From positions 94,549-158,548 of the forward strand of contig NZ_HE978581.1 in assembly GCF_000311865.1 (NCBI RefSeq): a DNA stretch of 64,000 bases, in the 5' to 3' direction. The notes beneath the pieces are model-generated. The model had not been told where the DNA came from, did no database searches, and was given only the letters and a program-made list of their open reading frames with translations. The translations under genes were made by a program, and so were the position numbers. This stretch comes from Peptoniphilus obesi ph1. Lineage in GTDB: Bacteria > Bacillota > Clostridia > Tissierellales > Peptoniphilaceae. Below, piece by piece: positions 9,281 to 18,814 of this stretch (positions are counted from its first letter, which is position 1; every line of letters starts with the position of its first letter).

Positions 9281-10235
9281 TTAATTCATCCATAGCATAT
9301 TTTATTAATAATTTTTTTTGATTTTCAAAATCTAATTTCATACTAGCTCCAGCAGCTCTTATATGACCGCCACCATCGAATTTTTCCGCTATATTTATAG
9401 CATTGGCATATGACTTTGTTCTTATGGATAATTTTATGCTTTTTTGTTTTATTTTCATAAACAAAGCTATCTCAACATCATCAATATCTCTTATAAATTC
9501 GACTATTCCTTCAGAGTCCATTTTTTTAGCATTAGCATTCTTTATCATTTCATCATCAACATAAACCAATGCTATTTTGTTATTTTCATAAAATTCAAGA
9601 GTATACATTGCATCCATTAATAATTTAGTTTTCCCAATAGATCTTTTTTGATACAGATTAACTGCAATATCATTTACATTTATTCCATATTCAAGAAGCT
9701 TGGCTGCTGCCATGAAAGTTTCTTTTCTTGTTGAATCATACTTAAAACTTCCAGTATCACTTGAAATTGCAGCATACAAGCAAGTTGCTATTTCTTTATC
9801 CAGTTCATAATCAAGATTATCAAGTAAAGTAAATAATAACTCGCCTGTAGCTGGTGATTTAGTATCAACTAGATTAATATCTGCAAATTTAGTATTTGTT
9901 ATATGATGATCTATATTTATTGTAGATTTTGTTCTTTCAAATATTTCTCTTACACCCTTTGAAACTCTTCCAATATCTGCACAATCAAGAACAATAAAAA
10001 GATCAGGATTTGCTTTTATTTCACTGCTTTTTATTGACTTGTCTAAGTTTGGCAAAAATTTCAAATTATCTGGAACTTCATCGTCTATAATAAGACTTAC
10101 ATTTTTCGATTGATTAACCAATAATTTATAAAGTCCCAAAATAGATCCTAAATTATCCCCGTCAGGATTTAAATGAGAAGCTATGCAAATATTTTTTGAA
10201 TTTTTAATTTCTTGATTAATTTGATTTATTATCAT
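9258..10235 (-). CDS. nrnA: DHH phosphoesterase, NrnA-like nanoRNase/pAp phosphatase
   Basis: DHH/DHHA1 family enzyme that degrades very short RNAs and 3'-phosphoadenosine 5'-phosphate. Metal-binding motifs are visible: SHLNPDGDNLGS (near 20-31), LDCAD (near 87), the namesake DHHITN (near 112), and SSDTGSFKYDSTR. The C-terminal DHHA1 domain ends in GGGHIRAAGASM. Length 325 fits NrnA rather than a larger RecJ. ATG at 10235 follows GAGGT inside rbfA, overlapping it by 20 bases. The rbfA-nrnA-truB-ribF order is standard in Firmicutes. Substrate choice within the family is inferred from context. Confidence 0.9.
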   Translation of the reverse strand: MIINQINQEIKNSKNICIASHLNPDGDNLGSILGLYKLLVNQSKNVSLIIDDEVPDNLKFLPNLDKSIKSSEIKANPDLFIVLDCADIGRVSKGVREIFERTKSTINIDHHITNTKFADINLVDTKSPATGELLFTLLDNLDYELDKEIATCLYAAISSDTGSFKYDSTRKETFMAAAKLLEYGINVNDIAVNLYQKRSIGKTKLLMDAMYTLEFYENNKIALVYVDDEMIKNANAKKMDSEGIVEFIRDIDDVEIALFMKIKQKSIKLSIRTKSYANAINIAEKFDGGGHIRAAGASMKLDFENQKKLLIKYAMDELNERNNSN

Positions 10236-10575
10236 TTTTTACCTCATCAATTAATTTAGAGATTTTGTAAGATATATCAAGACTATCATCATATTCGAAT
10301 ATTAACTCTGGCATAGCTCTAAGTTTAACAGATCTTGCTAATTCTCTTTTTATAAATCCCTTTGAACTTTCCAGAGCATCCTGAGTTTCATCTCTTTTTT
10401 CAGTATCGCCTAAAATAGAATAATATATTTTAGCATATGATAGGTCATTTGTAACATCAACATGAACTATACTAATAATTTGAGGTATTCTCGGATCTTT
10501 TAATTTATGATTTATTATATCTGAAACAGATCTTCTTACTTCTTCTGAAATCTGTTGTACCCTTTTTTTATTCAT
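10216..10575 (-). CDS. rbfA: 30S ribosome-binding factor RbfA
   Basis: RbfA is a KH-fold assembly factor needed for late maturation of the 30S subunit and the 16S rRNA 5' end. About 119 residues. Family features: RVQQISEEVRRSVSDII, LKDPRI and the SVHVDVTNDLSYAKIYYS core. The ATG at 10575 is favoured because GGTGA precedes it; a TTG lies one codon upstream. It follows infB by 23 bases. Confidence 0.94.
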   Translation of the reverse strand: MNKKRVQQISEEVRRSVSDIINHKLKDPRIPQIISIVHVDVTNDLSYAKIYYSILGDTEKRDETQDALESSKGFIKRELARSVKLRAMPELIFEYDDSLDISYKISKLIDEVKNDNKSN

Positions 10576-10598
10576 CAAATCACCACATTTTATATCTA

Positions 10599-12839
10599 TT
10601 AAAGGTCTTTTTTAACTTCCTTTAGTATATAACTTTCTAGTAAGTCTCCTTCTTTAATGTCATTAAAGTTATTTATAGCAAGCCCACCTTCAAATCCTGT
10701 AGCTAGCTCCCTAACATCGTCTTTAAATCTCTTTAGTGATGCAATTTCACCTTCGTGTATTACAACATCATCTCTTAGAACTTTAATCATTGAGTTTCTA
10801 GGAATTTTTCCATTTACTACATAAACACCTGCAACTATTGTATTTCCAGGTAATTTAAATGTTTGTCTAACTTCACATCTTCCTTGAATTTCTTCAACTA
10901 TATCAGGTTCTAGCATACCATTTACAGCAGCTTCAACATCATTAATAATATCGTAAATAACCCTATATGTTCTAACATCAACATCTTCAGACTTTGCAAG
11001 TTCTAAAGCATTAATATTTGGCCTTACATTAAATCCTATTACAATCGCATTTGAAGCAGAGGCTAAAGTAATATCAGATTCATTAATTCCACCTACTCCA
11101 CTATGAACAATACTTATTTTAACCTCATCATTGTCCAATTTCATAAGTGATTGATTTAAAGCTTCTACGGAACCCTTAACATCCCCTTTAACAACGATGT
11201 TTAGTTCTTTCATTTCTCCTTCTTTTATTCTGTCAAAAAGGTTATCCAATGAAACTTTTGAAGTAGAGCTTATTTTAGATTCTCTAATTTCTTCTCTATT
11301 TTTATCAGCAATTGTTCTAGCTAATTTTTCATCTTCTATTGCATATATTGTATCACCTGCGTTTGGCACATCAGATAAGCCTAAAATTACTGCTGGCATA
11401 GATGGACCAACACTTTTAACAGGTCTGTTCTTATCGTCTGTCATAGCCCTTATACGACCGCTAGAAACTCCTGAAACAACATAGTCTCCAAATTTTAAAG
11501 TACCTTTTTGAACTAATACTGTTGCCACTGGGCCTTTTCCAGTGTCTAATCTTGCATCTACAACTGTTCCTATTGCTTTTCTATTAGGATTAGCTTTTAA
11601 TTCTTGCATTTCAGCAACAAGAAGTACCATTTCAAGAAGTTCATCTATTCCTTCTTTTGTTTTTGCAGAAACACCTACCATTATTGTGTCCCCACCCCAG
11701 TCTTCTGACATTAGACCATTTTCAAGAAGTTCTTGTTTTATTCTATCAATATTTTCTCTACCTTTATCTATTTTATTTATAGCAACAATTATAGGAACAC
11801 CAGCTGATTTAGCATGTGAAATAGCTTCTATTGTTTGAGGCATAACTCCATCATCAGCAGCTACAACTAATATAGCTATATCTGTGATTAAAGCACCTCT
11901 TAATCTCATTGAAGTAAAAGCTTCGTGTCCTGGAGTATCTAAAAAAGTAACTTTTTTATTATTAACTCTTACGGTATAAGCACCAATATGTTGAGTGATT
12001 CCCCCAGCTTCTGAACCTTGAATATGTGATTTTTTTATACAGTCTAGCAACGAAGTTTTACCATGGTCAACGTGTCCCATAACTGTAACAACTGGTGGAC
12101 GTGGTTTGAGATCTCTTTCCTTGTCTTCAAAATCAAGATTATAATAATCTTCAATTGATAACTCTTCTGCTTTATCCTTAATCTCAACTTCTTTATTTAA
12201 ATCATCAGCAAGTAGAATACAAGTATCTTTATCGATTTCTTGATTTTGGCTAGCCATTACTCCCAAACCAATTAATTTTGTTATTACTTGTGCTACTGGA
12301 ACATCAATAGATTCAGAAAATTCTTTTACAGTAATAGGTAGGCTTATTGAGATAATTTTATCTTCTTCTTTAGTATTTTTATTCCTTTTAACTTTCTTCT
12401 TTGCTTGTTTTTTAGTTAAATCAGGAATATTGTTTCTTTTATTATTTTTGTTATTGCTTTTATTACTGTGATTATTTTTATTATTTTTATTTTCTTTTTT
12501 ATTATTTTGTTTATCTGAATTTTTATTCTTTTTATCTATATTTTTATTATTTTTATTTTCTTTTTTATTATTGTTTTTCGTATTATCTATACTTTTTTGT
12601 TCCTTTTTTTCTTTAACTGAATTTTTGATATCAGATTTTATATTTTTTTCTCCTTCAGTTTTTTTATTGCTAGCTTCACTTTTTTTCATATAGATATTTC
12701 GAACCCTATCAATATCATCATCTACGATATTTGACATGTGGTTTTTAACATCAATGTTCAGTTCATTAAGCTTAGCTATTAATTCTTTACTACTTATTCC
12801 GATTTCCTTTGCCAATGCATGTACTCTAATTTTTGACAT
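10599..12839 (-). CDS. infB: Translation initiation factor IF-2
   Basis: IF-2 is the GTPase that positions fMet-tRNA on the 30S subunit and promotes subunit joining. The 746 residues comprise an N-terminal IF2N helix domain, a long Lys/Asn-rich linker (about 55-150), a second IF2N module, and the G domain from about residue 248: [12 protein letters not shown] (G1), DTPGHEAF (G3), NKIDK (G4) and VSAKTKEG (G5). The beta-barrel and C-terminal domains follow. GGAGGTG precedes the ATG. The linker contains an exact internal DNA duplication, described separately. Confidence 0.97.
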   Translation of the reverse strand: MSKIRVHALAKEIGISSKELIAKLNELNIDVKNHMSNIVDDDIDRVRNIYMKKSEASNKKTEGEKNIKSDIKNSVKEKKEQKSIDNTKNNNKKENKNNKNIDKKNKNSDKQNNKKENKNNKNNHSNKSNNKNNKRNNIPDLTKKQAKKKVKRNKNTKEEDKIISISLPITVKEFSESIDVPVAQVITKLIGLGVMASQNQEIDKDTCILLADDLNKEVEIKDKAEELSIEDYYNLDFEDKERDLKPRPPVVTVMGHVDHGKTSLLDCIKKSHIQGSEAGGITQHIGAYTVRVNNKKVTFLDTPGHEAFTSMRLRGALITDIAILVVAADDGVMPQTIEAISHAKSAGVPIIVAINKIDKGRENIDRIKQELLENGLMSEDWGGDTIMVGVSAKTKEGIDELLEMVLLVAEMQELKANPNRKAIGTVVDARLDTGKGPVATVLVQKGTLKFGDYVVSGVSSGRIRAMTDDKNRPVKSVGPSMPAVILGLSDVPNAGDTIYAIEDEKLARTIADKNREEIRESKISSTSKVSLDNLFDRIKEGEMKELNIVVKGDVKGSVEALNQSLMKLDNDEVKISIVHSGVGGINESDITLASASNAIVIGFNVRPNINALELAKSEDVDVRTYRVIYDIINDVEAAVNGMLEPDIVEEIQGRCEVRQTFKLPGNTIVAGVYVVNGKIPRNSMIKVLRDDVVIHEGEIASLKRFKDDVRELATGFEGGLAINNFNDIKEGDLLESYILKEVKKDL
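12474..12572. repeat. 33-bp direct repeat within the IF-2 linker coding sequence
   Basis: Positions 12474-12506 and 12540-12572 are identical over 33 bases and start 66 bases apart, which is exactly 22 codons. They encode a repeated Lys/Glu/Asn-rich stretch containing KKENKNNKN. The spacing keeps the frame, so this looks like an in-frame duplication in a disordered linker that can tolerate length change. Confidence 0.85.
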
Positions 12840-12864
12840 TAGAACACCTCCCTATTATTGGGTG

Positions 12865-13134
12865 CTATTGTTTGTTAATAGATTCTTTTAATTGTGCATA
12901 AATTTCATCACTAATCTCCATTTTAAATGTCCTATTTAAAGCTTTTGTCTTAAAAGCTTTCTCTAAACATTTCTCATTAAAACATATATAAGCACCTCTG
13001 CCGTTTTGCTTTCCTGTCTCATCAAAAAATATTTCATTTTCTTTATTTTTTACTATTCTAATTAAATCTTTTTTTGCCTTGTTTTCTCCACAACCAAGGC
13101 ACTTTCTCATAGGAATTTTCCTAACTTTTGACAT
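12865..13134 (-). CDS. ylxR: YlxR-family RNA-binding protein (RnpM)
   Basis: A small basic protein of about 89 residues with the YlxR signature RKIPMRKCLGCGENKAKKDLIRIV near the N-terminus (Cys pair CxxC) and the block GRGAYICFNEKCLEKA. Members sit between nusA and infB in nearly all Firmicutes, as here, and have been reported to bind RNase P RNA and modulate its activity. I chose ATG 13134 because GAGGTG lies six bases upstream; the frame remains open to a TTG at 13146, which overlaps that site. Confidence 0.9.
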   Translation of the reverse strand: MSKVRKIPMRKCLGCGENKAKKDLIRIVKNKENEIFFDETGKQNGRGAYICFNEKCLEKAFKTKALNRTFKMEISDEIYAQLKESINKQ

Positions 13135-13177
13135 ATTACACCTCAAGTTAATGTAGTACTAAATATTTATAATTAAT

Positions 13178-14419
13178 TTAATTAGTAAATAAGTCATCTT
13201 CAGTTCTTTCTATATCATTATCTTCATGAACTTCGTCGATATTATAAGAATCTTCTTTATCTATATTGAAGTTATCATCAATAGATTCGTCCTCTAATTC
13301 ATCTTCTTTAGTAAAATCAGAAAACCTACTGAAGCTTTCAGCTAATTCTTCTTCACTTAAACCCTCTTCTTCTAGATAATTTTCAAATTGTTCATTAGAT
13401 TTAATGTCTATCTTCCAATTTGTTAACTTAGCAGCGAGCCTTGCATTTTGTCCTTCCTTACCTATAGCTAAAGATAATTGAAGATCTGGAACTATAACTA
13501 GGGCTGATTTTTCTTTTTCATTAATAAAAACTTTTTCTACATTTGCAGGACTAAGTGCATTTGCTATAAATTTTTCGATTTTCTTGTCATATATAACTAT
13601 ATCGATTTTTTCATCATCTAGTTCATCAACAATTGCTTTAACTCTTGATCCCTTATATCCAACACAGGCTCCTAAAGGATCAACTTCTTCATCTCTAGAA
13701 AATACAGCTATTTTTGTTCTAGATCCAGCTTCTCTAGCTATAGAATAAATTTCAACTATACCTTCAGAGATCTCTGGAACTTCTAGTTCAAACAGTCTTT
13801 TTACAAGATTAGGATGGGATCTAGATAATATAACCTGTGGTCCTTTAGTAGTTTTCTTTACTTGAAGTAAAAGAAGTTTTAATCTATCTCCTTGCTTGTA
13901 TGTTTTTGACTTAACTTGTTCTGAAGGAGGAAGTACAGCCTCTGTCTCACCCAAATCAAAGTATATTGATCCATAAGAAACTCTTTGGACTTGACCTGTT
14001 ATGATCTCATTTTCTCTGTCTCGGAAGTCACTATAGATTACTTCTCTTTCAGCATCTTTTATTCTTTGAACTACAACTTGTCTAGCTGTTTGAGCAGCAA
14101 TTCTACTAAAATCAGCTGGTACAATTTCTTCTGTTAGAATATCTCCAACATTAATTTTTGAATCTATTTTTTTAGCTTCTGTTAAGCTTATTTCTAAATT
14201 ATCATCAAATAAATTATCATCCTCAACAACTTCTTTTTGCGAATAAAAATTTATTTTACCAGTTTCTCTATCAATAGATACTTTTACATTTTGTGAAGTT
14301 CCATAGTTTTTTCTATAACTAGAGATAAGTGCAGATTCAAGAGCTTCAAATAAAACATCCTTAGATATTCTTTTTGTTTTAGCTAATAAATCTATAACAC
14401 CAATTAGTTCTTCATTCAT
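13178..14419 (-). CDS. nusA: Transcription termination/antitermination factor NusA
   Basis: NusA binds RNA polymerase and nascent RNA and modulates pausing, intrinsic termination and antitermination. The 413-residue protein has an N-terminal polymerase-binding domain, an S1 domain (near 135-200, including GQVQRVSYGSIYFDLG), KH1 with RDEEVDPLGACVGYKGSR, and KH2 with VVPDLQLSLAIGKEGQNARLAAKL. It ends in a strongly acidic tail rather than the repeated C-terminal domains of proteobacteria. It follows rimP by 12 bases. Because this window has many weak-to-strong hairpins beside genes, NusA dosage could matter for their readthrough (inference). Confidence 0.96.
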   Translation of the reverse strand: MNEELIGVIDLLAKTKRISKDVLFEALESALISSYRKNYGTSQNVKVSIDRETGKINFYSQKEVVEDDNLFDDNLEISLTEAKKIDSKINVGDILTEEIVPADFSRIAAQTARQVVVQRIKDAEREVIYSDFRDRENEIITGQVQRVSYGSIYFDLGETEAVLPPSEQVKSKTYKQGDRLKLLLLQVKKTTKGPQVILSRSHPNLVKRLFELEVPEISEGIVEIYSIAREAGSRTKIAVFSRDEEVDPLGACVGYKGSRVKAIVDELDDEKIDIVIYDKKIEKFIANALSPANVEKVFINEKEKSALVIVPDLQLSLAIGKEGQNARLAAKLTNWKIDIKSNEQFENYLEEEGLSEEELAESFSRFSDFTKEDELEDESIDDNFNIDKEDSYNIDEVHEDNDIERTEDDLFTN

Positions 14420-14431
14420 ATTTATCCCCCA

Positions 14432-14890
14432 TTAAAATTTTATAGATTGTCTCATAATAGAAATTGACTTAATAGGTATTTCAACTCTTTCACCATCTAC
14501 ATCAAGAGTAACATTGTTTTCATCATAGTTATCCAGATTACCTATAAACTTTTTCTTTCCAGCTATTGCAGCATATAAACTTACTTCAACTTCATTACCT
14601 AAATTTCTTCTATAGTCGTCTTGATTTTTAAGTGGTCTGTCTAAACCAGGAGAAGAAACTTCTAGATAATAAGATTCATCAATATCAAGTTTATCAATAT
14701 CATCTTCTATTTTTTTACTCATTACTTTACAGTCATCAAAATCTACTCCATCTTTTGAATAAATATATATAATTATTGATAATATTTTAGAACTCTTATT
14801 TAATTCAATATCAACAAGTTCATATCCAAGCTCTTTTGTAGCTTTATCCGAAATATTATATATCTTATCTTTTAATATATTTGAATTCAA
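14432..14890 (-). CDS. rimP: Ribosome maturation factor RimP
   Basis: RimP assists early 30S assembly around protein S12. The 152-residue protein shows the family blocks GYELVDIELNKSS, YYLEVSSPGLDRPLK and the C-terminal Lsm-like domain. I place the start at TTG 14890: AGGAGGT lies five bases upstream, giving LNSNILKDKIYN. No ATG lies in frame at a suitable place. It is the first gene of the rimP-nusA-ylxR-infB-rbfA-nrnA-truB-ribF operon, with a promoter and leader hairpin directly upstream. Confidence 0.92.
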   Translation of the reverse strand: MNSNILKDKIYNISDKATKELGYELVDIELNKSSKILSIIIYIYSKDGVDFDDCKVMSKKIEDDIDKLDIDESYYLEVSSPGLDRPLKNQDDYRRNLGNEVEVSLYAAIAGKKKFIGNLDNYDENNVTLDVDGERVEIPIKSISIMRQSIKF

Positions 14891-14903
14891 AACACACCTC
14901 CTC

Positions 14904-14931
14904 AAAAAAACAAGAGTGGGATAACCCACTC
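14904..14931 (-). terminator. Hairpin with T tract in the rimP leader
   Basis: GAGTGGG and CCCACTC arms (14914-14931) around a TTAT loop are followed by TTGTTTTTTT. The T tract ends against the rimP ribosome binding site. It is downstream of the promoter at 14957-14984, so it can act both as terminator for pyrR transcripts and as an attenuator for the rimP operon. Confidence 0.8.
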
Positions 14932-14956
14932 CTTTCAACTTCTTTATAACATATTC

Positions 14957-14984
14957 ATTATATCATAATAAGCACAAAAATCAA
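14957..14984 (-). promoter_or_regulatory. Promoter of the rimP-nusA-infB operon
   Basis: TTGATT (14979-14984), a 16-base spacer, and TATAAT (14957-14962) preceded by TGA on the minus strand. It lies 25 bases past the pyrR stop and gives a leader of roughly 60 bases that contains the hairpin at 14914-14931. Confidence 0.75.
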
Positions 14985-15009
14985 TATAACAATGATTTAA
15001 GACTTTTTA

Positions 15010-15525
15010 TTATTTTTCTATATAAACCTCATCTTCCCCATCTATTTCTTTTATATGAACAATTACATTCTCATCAAGTGATGTTGGAAGATTCTTGCCA
15101 ACATAGTCCGGTCTAATAGGAAACTCTCTGTGACCCCTATCAATTAAAGTAGCTAATTGTACATTTCTCGGTCTGCCAGAAGTACAAATTGCATCGAGAG
15201 CAGCCCTAATAGTCCTTCCCGTATGAAAAACATCATCAACTATAATTATTTTTTTATCATCAATTGGAATATTAATTTTATAATTTTCTACTAAATTTTT
15301 TTCTTTATTATCATCCCTAAAATTTGTTATATCTATAGAATATACATCAACAGTTTTTTCAAGCTGTGATATTTTTTCGGCAAGTCTTTGTGCTATATTT
15401 TCCCCTCGCCTAACTACTCCAACTATTATTAAATTCTCAGTCCCTTTATTTTTTTCTATTATTTCATAGGCAATTCTTTGAATAGATCTATTCATTGCCA
15501 TGGAATCCATAATTAAATTTTTCAT
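15010..15525 (-). CDS. pyrR: PyrR: pyr operon RNA-binding attenuator/uracil phosphoribosyltransferase
   Basis: PyrR binds pyr mRNA leaders in the presence of UMP to favour termination, and has uracil phosphoribosyltransferase activity. The PRPP-binding motif IIIVDDVFHTGRTIRAALDA lies near residues 93-112, with GVVRRGENIAQRLA near 36. Length 171 is typical. The gene overlaps ylyB by four bases (ATGA) and is the last gene of the der-pyrR operon. No pyrimidine biosynthesis genes lie in the window, so its RNA targets must be elsewhere. Confidence 0.93.
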   Translation of the reverse strand: MKNLIMDSMAMNRSIQRIAYEIIEKNKGTENLIIVGVVRRGENIAQRLAEKISQLEKTVDVYSIDITNFRDDNKEKNLVENYKINIPIDDKKIIIVDDVFHTGRTIRAALDAICTSGRPRNVQLATLIDRGHREFPIRPDYVGKNLPTSLDENVIVHIKEIDGEDEVYIEK

Positions 15526-16406
15526 TTTTCAAACCTATCTATAAATTTCTTAAATCTAGGAGGAAAATCATCTTCAAATTTCATTTCTTGACCACTTATA
15601 GGATGTTTAAATTCTAAAATATAAGAATGTAATAACTGCTTGTCAATATTGAATTTATTTTTATATCCATAAACAGGGTCTCCTATTATAGGATGTTTAA
15701 TGTAAGAAAAATGTACTCTAATTTGATGAGTCCTTCCAGTTATAAGATTAATTTTAACTAAAGAGTAATTATCAAAATTTTTTAATAATTTATATTTTGA
15801 TATTGCTCTTTTCGAATTATGATTAGTTACACAAAATTTTTTCCTATTTTTCCTGTCTCTTCCGATTGGAGCATCGATTACACCAAAGTCATCAAGTTTA
15901 CCATAAACTATTGCTAAATACGTTTTTTTTATCTTTCTATTCTTAAACATTTTTACTAGTTTAGAATAAGCTTCATCAGATTTTGCAATTATCATTAAAC
16001 CGCTTGTATCTTTATCAAGTCTATGAACTATACCAGGTCTGAGTTCATCTGATCCTTTTGCTAGATTATCAAATTTATATAGTAAACCATTGACAAGAGT
16101 ATTATTAGGATTGCCTGCTCCAGGGTGTACAACTAAATCTTGAGGTTTTGATATTATAGCAAGATGATCATCCTCATAAAGTATTTTAAAATCTATGTCT
16201 TCTTTCTCAAGTTTAATTTCTTTATCTTCTTCAATTGATATAATATCTCCTAGCTCAATATTATATCCGGCTTTTACTTTATTTTTATTTACTAATATTT
16301 CGCCATTGTCAATTTTTCTTTTAATTTGTGATCGAGATAAAGATATTTTATCAAGCAGGTAAAGATCTAATCTTTGATTATTTAAATCAGCTATAAGTTC
16401 TTTCAT
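15522..16406 (-). CDS. ylyB: RluA-family large-subunit rRNA pseudouridine synthase
   Basis: The 294-residue protein has an N-terminal S4 RNA-binding domain (LDLYLLDKISLSRSQIKRKI) and the RluA catalytic domain with the active-site aspartate in GIVHRLDKDTSGLMIIAK (near 125-142), followed by LITGRTHQIRVHF. It resembles RluD, which modifies the helix 69 loop of 23S rRNA. The lspA-ylyB-pyrR order matches Bacillus, hence the symbol. Overlaps both neighbours by four bases. The exact uridine targets are not shown by sequence. Confidence 0.92.
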   Translation of the reverse strand: MKELIADLNNQRLDLYLLDKISLSRSQIKRKIDNGEILVNKNKVKAGYNIELGDIISIEEDKEIKLEKEDIDFKILYEDDHLAIISKPQDLVVHPGAGNPNNTLVNGLLYKFDNLAKGSDELRPGIVHRLDKDTSGLMIIAKSDEAYSKLVKMFKNRKIKKTYLAIVYGKLDDFGVIDAPIGRDRKNRKKFCVTNHNSKRAISKYKLLKNFDNYSLVKINLITGRTHQIRVHFSYIKHPIIGDPVYGYKNKFNIDKQLLHSYILEFKHPISGQEMKFEDDFPPRFKKFIDRFEK

Positions 16407-16870
16407 TTATTACCTCTTTTAGGATTTTCATAAAGTAATATCATTATTGCCAATAATATGGTTCCAACAACTATAAAGACATCTGCTAAATTAAAAACAG
16501 CAAAATCATATCCAAAAATCCTAAATGATATAAAGTCCACAACATAGTGTAACCTAAATCTATCTATAAAATTTCCAATAGCTCCTCCTAGGATCAAAGC
16601 TAAAGATATATTAAAAAGTAGAGAGTTGTTTTTATAATTTTTAAACAGTATAAAAAGTATCGCTAAAACTATAACGATTGTGATTACTATAAAAAACAAC
16701 CTCATATCCTGCATTATTCCAAATGCAGCTCCTCTATTTTCAACATAGAAGAAATTAAGTACATCCTCTATGACAACAATTGGTGGTTGGTCTTTTAAAA
16801 ATTCGACAACTAAGTATTTTGACATTTGGTCTATCAAAACTAAAATAGCTGTAAAAATTAGTACGCTCAT
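16403..16870 (-). CDS. lspA: Lipoprotein signal peptidase (signal peptidase II)
   Basis: This four-helix membrane aspartyl protease cleaves signal peptides of lipid-modified prolipoproteins. The 155 residues include conserved blocks VENRGAAFGIM, GGAIGNFIDRF and DFAVFNLADVFIVVG; the aspartates in NFIDR and FNLAD form the catalytic pair. Four hydrophobic segments are evident. GGAGGT lies three bases before the ATG. Confidence 0.95.
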   Translation of the reverse strand: MSVLIFTAILVLIDQMSKYLVVEFLKDQPPIVVIEDVLNFFYVENRGAAFGIMQDMRLFFIVITIVIVLAILFILFKNYKNNSLLFNISLALILGGAIGNFIDRFRLHYVVDFISFRIFGYDFAVFNLADVFIVVGTILLAIMILLYENPKRGNK

Positions 16871-16892
16871 TTAACCTCCAAACATTCCAATT

Positions 16893-17663
16893 TTACTTTG
16901 GAATTTTTATACTTATCAAATACTTACCTTTTTTAGTAGTTGATAAAATTTCATCAAAATAAATTCTGCCATATTTTTTAACAGAAATAAGATCTTTTTC
17001 TTCTAAAGTTATTGATGTCTTATCTTCAAGCTTAAAGTTAACTTTTACATGGCCAGCTTTTATAATTTTATTGACATCACTTCTAGATAAATTTAGGCTA
17101 GAAGACAAAAAAGTATCTAATCTTAAAGAGGATACAACTATCTTTCTTTTATTAAATACTTTTTTTGGTATATTTAGTTCTACATTAGCATAACTTGTAT
17201 TATATTTTGAAATTTTATCTAAATTATATTTTATAAAATCATAAATATGTTTTTTAACAAATATATAAATATAATCCTCAGATATTATGATATCTCCAAC
17301 TATTTCTCTTTCTATTCCAAGTCCAAGAATTGAACCTAAAACATCTTTATGTCTTATATTGTCATTTTTATTGTAGCTAAGATATTTTACTTCATCTTTT
17401 TCTATTTGGTATAAATAACTTGGATAAATATATATAATTTTTCTTTCAGCTTCTTTATATCCACCATCTACTTGGTAAGAAATATTATCAAAACTGTTTA
17501 ATATAGACTTTGCAATTCTAACTTCATAAGGATCTAAAAAATCAGTCGTTTCTATGGTATGATTTTTTTCTACTATCCTTATTTTGTCTAGAATTCTTCT
17601 TGCTAAAATAATCTTTTTATCATCATTAATATGGCTAATTAGATTATCTAAGTTGAAACTCAT
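16893..17663 (-). CDS. ylmH: YlmH-type S4 RNA-binding protein
   Basis: A 256-residue protein with a C-terminal S4 domain (LDTFLSSSLNLSRSDVNKIIKAGHVKVN, near 182-210) and an N-terminal part typical of YlmH. In Bacillus ylmH follows sepF in the division cluster, and YlmH has recently been linked to ribosome-associated quality control alongside RqcH and RqcP; rqcH is also present in this window at 50.9 kb. The ATG at 17663 shares bases with the sepF stop (TAATG), so translation is coupled. Confidence 0.88.
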   Translation of the reverse strand: MSFNLDNLISHINDDKKIILARRILDKIRIVEKNHTIETTDFLDPYEVRIAKSILNSFDNISYQVDGGYKEAERKIIYIYPSYLYQIEKDEVKYLSYNKNDNIRHKDVLGSILGLGIEREIVGDIIISEDYIYIFVKKHIYDFIKYNLDKISKYNTSYANVELNIPKKVFNKRKIVVSSLRLDTFLSSSLNLSRSDVNKIIKAGHVKVNFKLEDKTSITLEEKDLISVKKYGRIYFDEILSTTKKGKYLISIKIPK

Positions 17664-18106
17664 TACCAAGGAAACATCCCTGTGTTTTTAAGTTCTTCCT
17701 TTAAGCCATCTATTGCGACATTTTCTGGCGCTAATATAAATATATCTTTATTTACTTTTTGAATATTACCATCCAATGCATATAAAGCACCACTTACAAA
17801 ATCAAATATTTGCCTTTTAACATCTAAGTCTAATTGTTCAAAATTAAGCACGATTGATTTATTAGCTCTTAAATCATCAACTATCTTAGGTGATTCTTCA
17901 TATGATAGTGGTTCATGAACTGAAATTATCATATCAGCTGCACTTAGTCTATTGGAAACTTTTTTTACCTTTGTGGCTCTTGCAGGTGTTTCATCTTGTC
18001 TTTCATCTTCATTTTCATAGATATCATCTTCAATATATCCATACTCATCTTCATCATAATCGGAAAAACCAAAAATATTTTTCATCTTATCCATAAAATC
18101 TGCCAT
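17663..18106 (-). CDS. sepF: Cell division protein SepF
   Basis: SepF binds membrane and FtsZ and helps assemble the division septum. The 147 residues have the usual layout: an N-terminal amphipathic helix (MADFMDKMKNIFGF), an acidic linker, and the C-terminal SepF fold with VVHEPLSYEESPKI-like sequence, VLNFEQLD and FVSGALYALDGNIQKV. It lies in the conserved yggS-sepF-ylmH order. Confidence 0.94.
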   Translation of the reverse strand: MADFMDKMKNIFGFSDYDEDEYGYIEDDIYENEDERQDETPARATKVKKVSNRLSAADMIISVHEPLSYEESPKIVDDLRANKSIVLNFEQLDLDVKRQIFDFVSGALYALDGNIQKVNKDIFILAPENVAIDGLKEELKNTGMFPW

Positions 18107-18119
18107 ATTAATCCTCCTA

Positions 18120-18806
18120 CTAATATTCTCTCTTACCGAAAATTTTTGTACCTATCCTTACCATATTTGAACCCTCTTCTATGGCTATTTTGTAATCTCC
18201 ACTCATCCCCATAGAAAGGTAATCCATAGAAACATTTTCATAGTTTCTATTAATAATATCTTCTTTTAATTTAAATAAATTTCTAAATGAAGTCCTAATT
18301 TCATTCTGATTTTTTGTGTTAGCTGCAATTCCCATTAATCCTTTAATCGCAACATTTTTATAATCAAGGCAATTTTCAAGAAAGTCTAAAGTGTCTTCAA
18401 TATTTACCCCACCTTTTTGCTCTTCTTTTGAAATATTAACCTGAATTAAAATATCTACAAAAATATCATCTTTCTTAGCTCTTTTATTTATTTCTTTTAC
18501 TAGTTTTAATCTATCAATAGATTGGATTAAAACTACTTTATCATAGATATATTTTACCTTATTTGATTGTAAATTTCCAATCATATGATACTTTATATTA
18601 TTTTTTGATAAGGGAATTTTATCAACAATTTCTTGAACTTTATTTTCACCAAAGTTTAAGCATCCATATTGTGATAATTCATTTATTTTTTCTACTGGAT
18701 GGTTTTTAGAAACTGCTATTAAATTTACTTTTTCACCAGTTAAACTATGTAAACGAGTTTCTTCTATTTCTTCTAATACTTCTTCTAAATTATCTTTTAA
18801 AGACAT
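18120..18806 (-). CDS. yggS: YggS/PLPBP-family pyridoxal phosphate homeostasis protein
   Basis: A 228-residue alanine-racemase-like TIM barrel that carries PLP but has no known catalytic reaction; it affects vitamin B6 and amino acid homeostasis. The PLP lysine is in LIAVSKNHPVEKI (near residue 34) and other blocks are FGENKVQEI, HMIGNLQSNKVKYI and LSMGMSGDYKIAIEEGSNMVRIGTKIFG. Neighbour of sepF as in most Firmicutes. Confidence 0.92.
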   Translation of the reverse strand: MSLKDNLEEVLEEIEETRLHSLTGEKVNLIAVSKNHPVEKINELSQYGCLNFGENKVQEIVDKIPLSKNNIKYHMIGNLQSNKVKYIYDKVVLIQSIDRLKLVKEINKRAKKDDIFVDILIQVNISKEEQKGGVNIEDTLDFLENCLDYKNVAIKGLMGIAANTKNQNEIRTSFRNLFKLKEDIINRNYENVSMDYLSMGMSGDYKIAIEEGSNMVRIGTKIFGKREY

Positions 18807-18814
18807 ATTGCTCC

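Noticed and set aside
12474-12572. T-rich repeat region considered as a microsatellite or regulatory tract
   Set aside because: It is the in-frame coding sequence of the IF-2 linker; only the exact duplication is notable.
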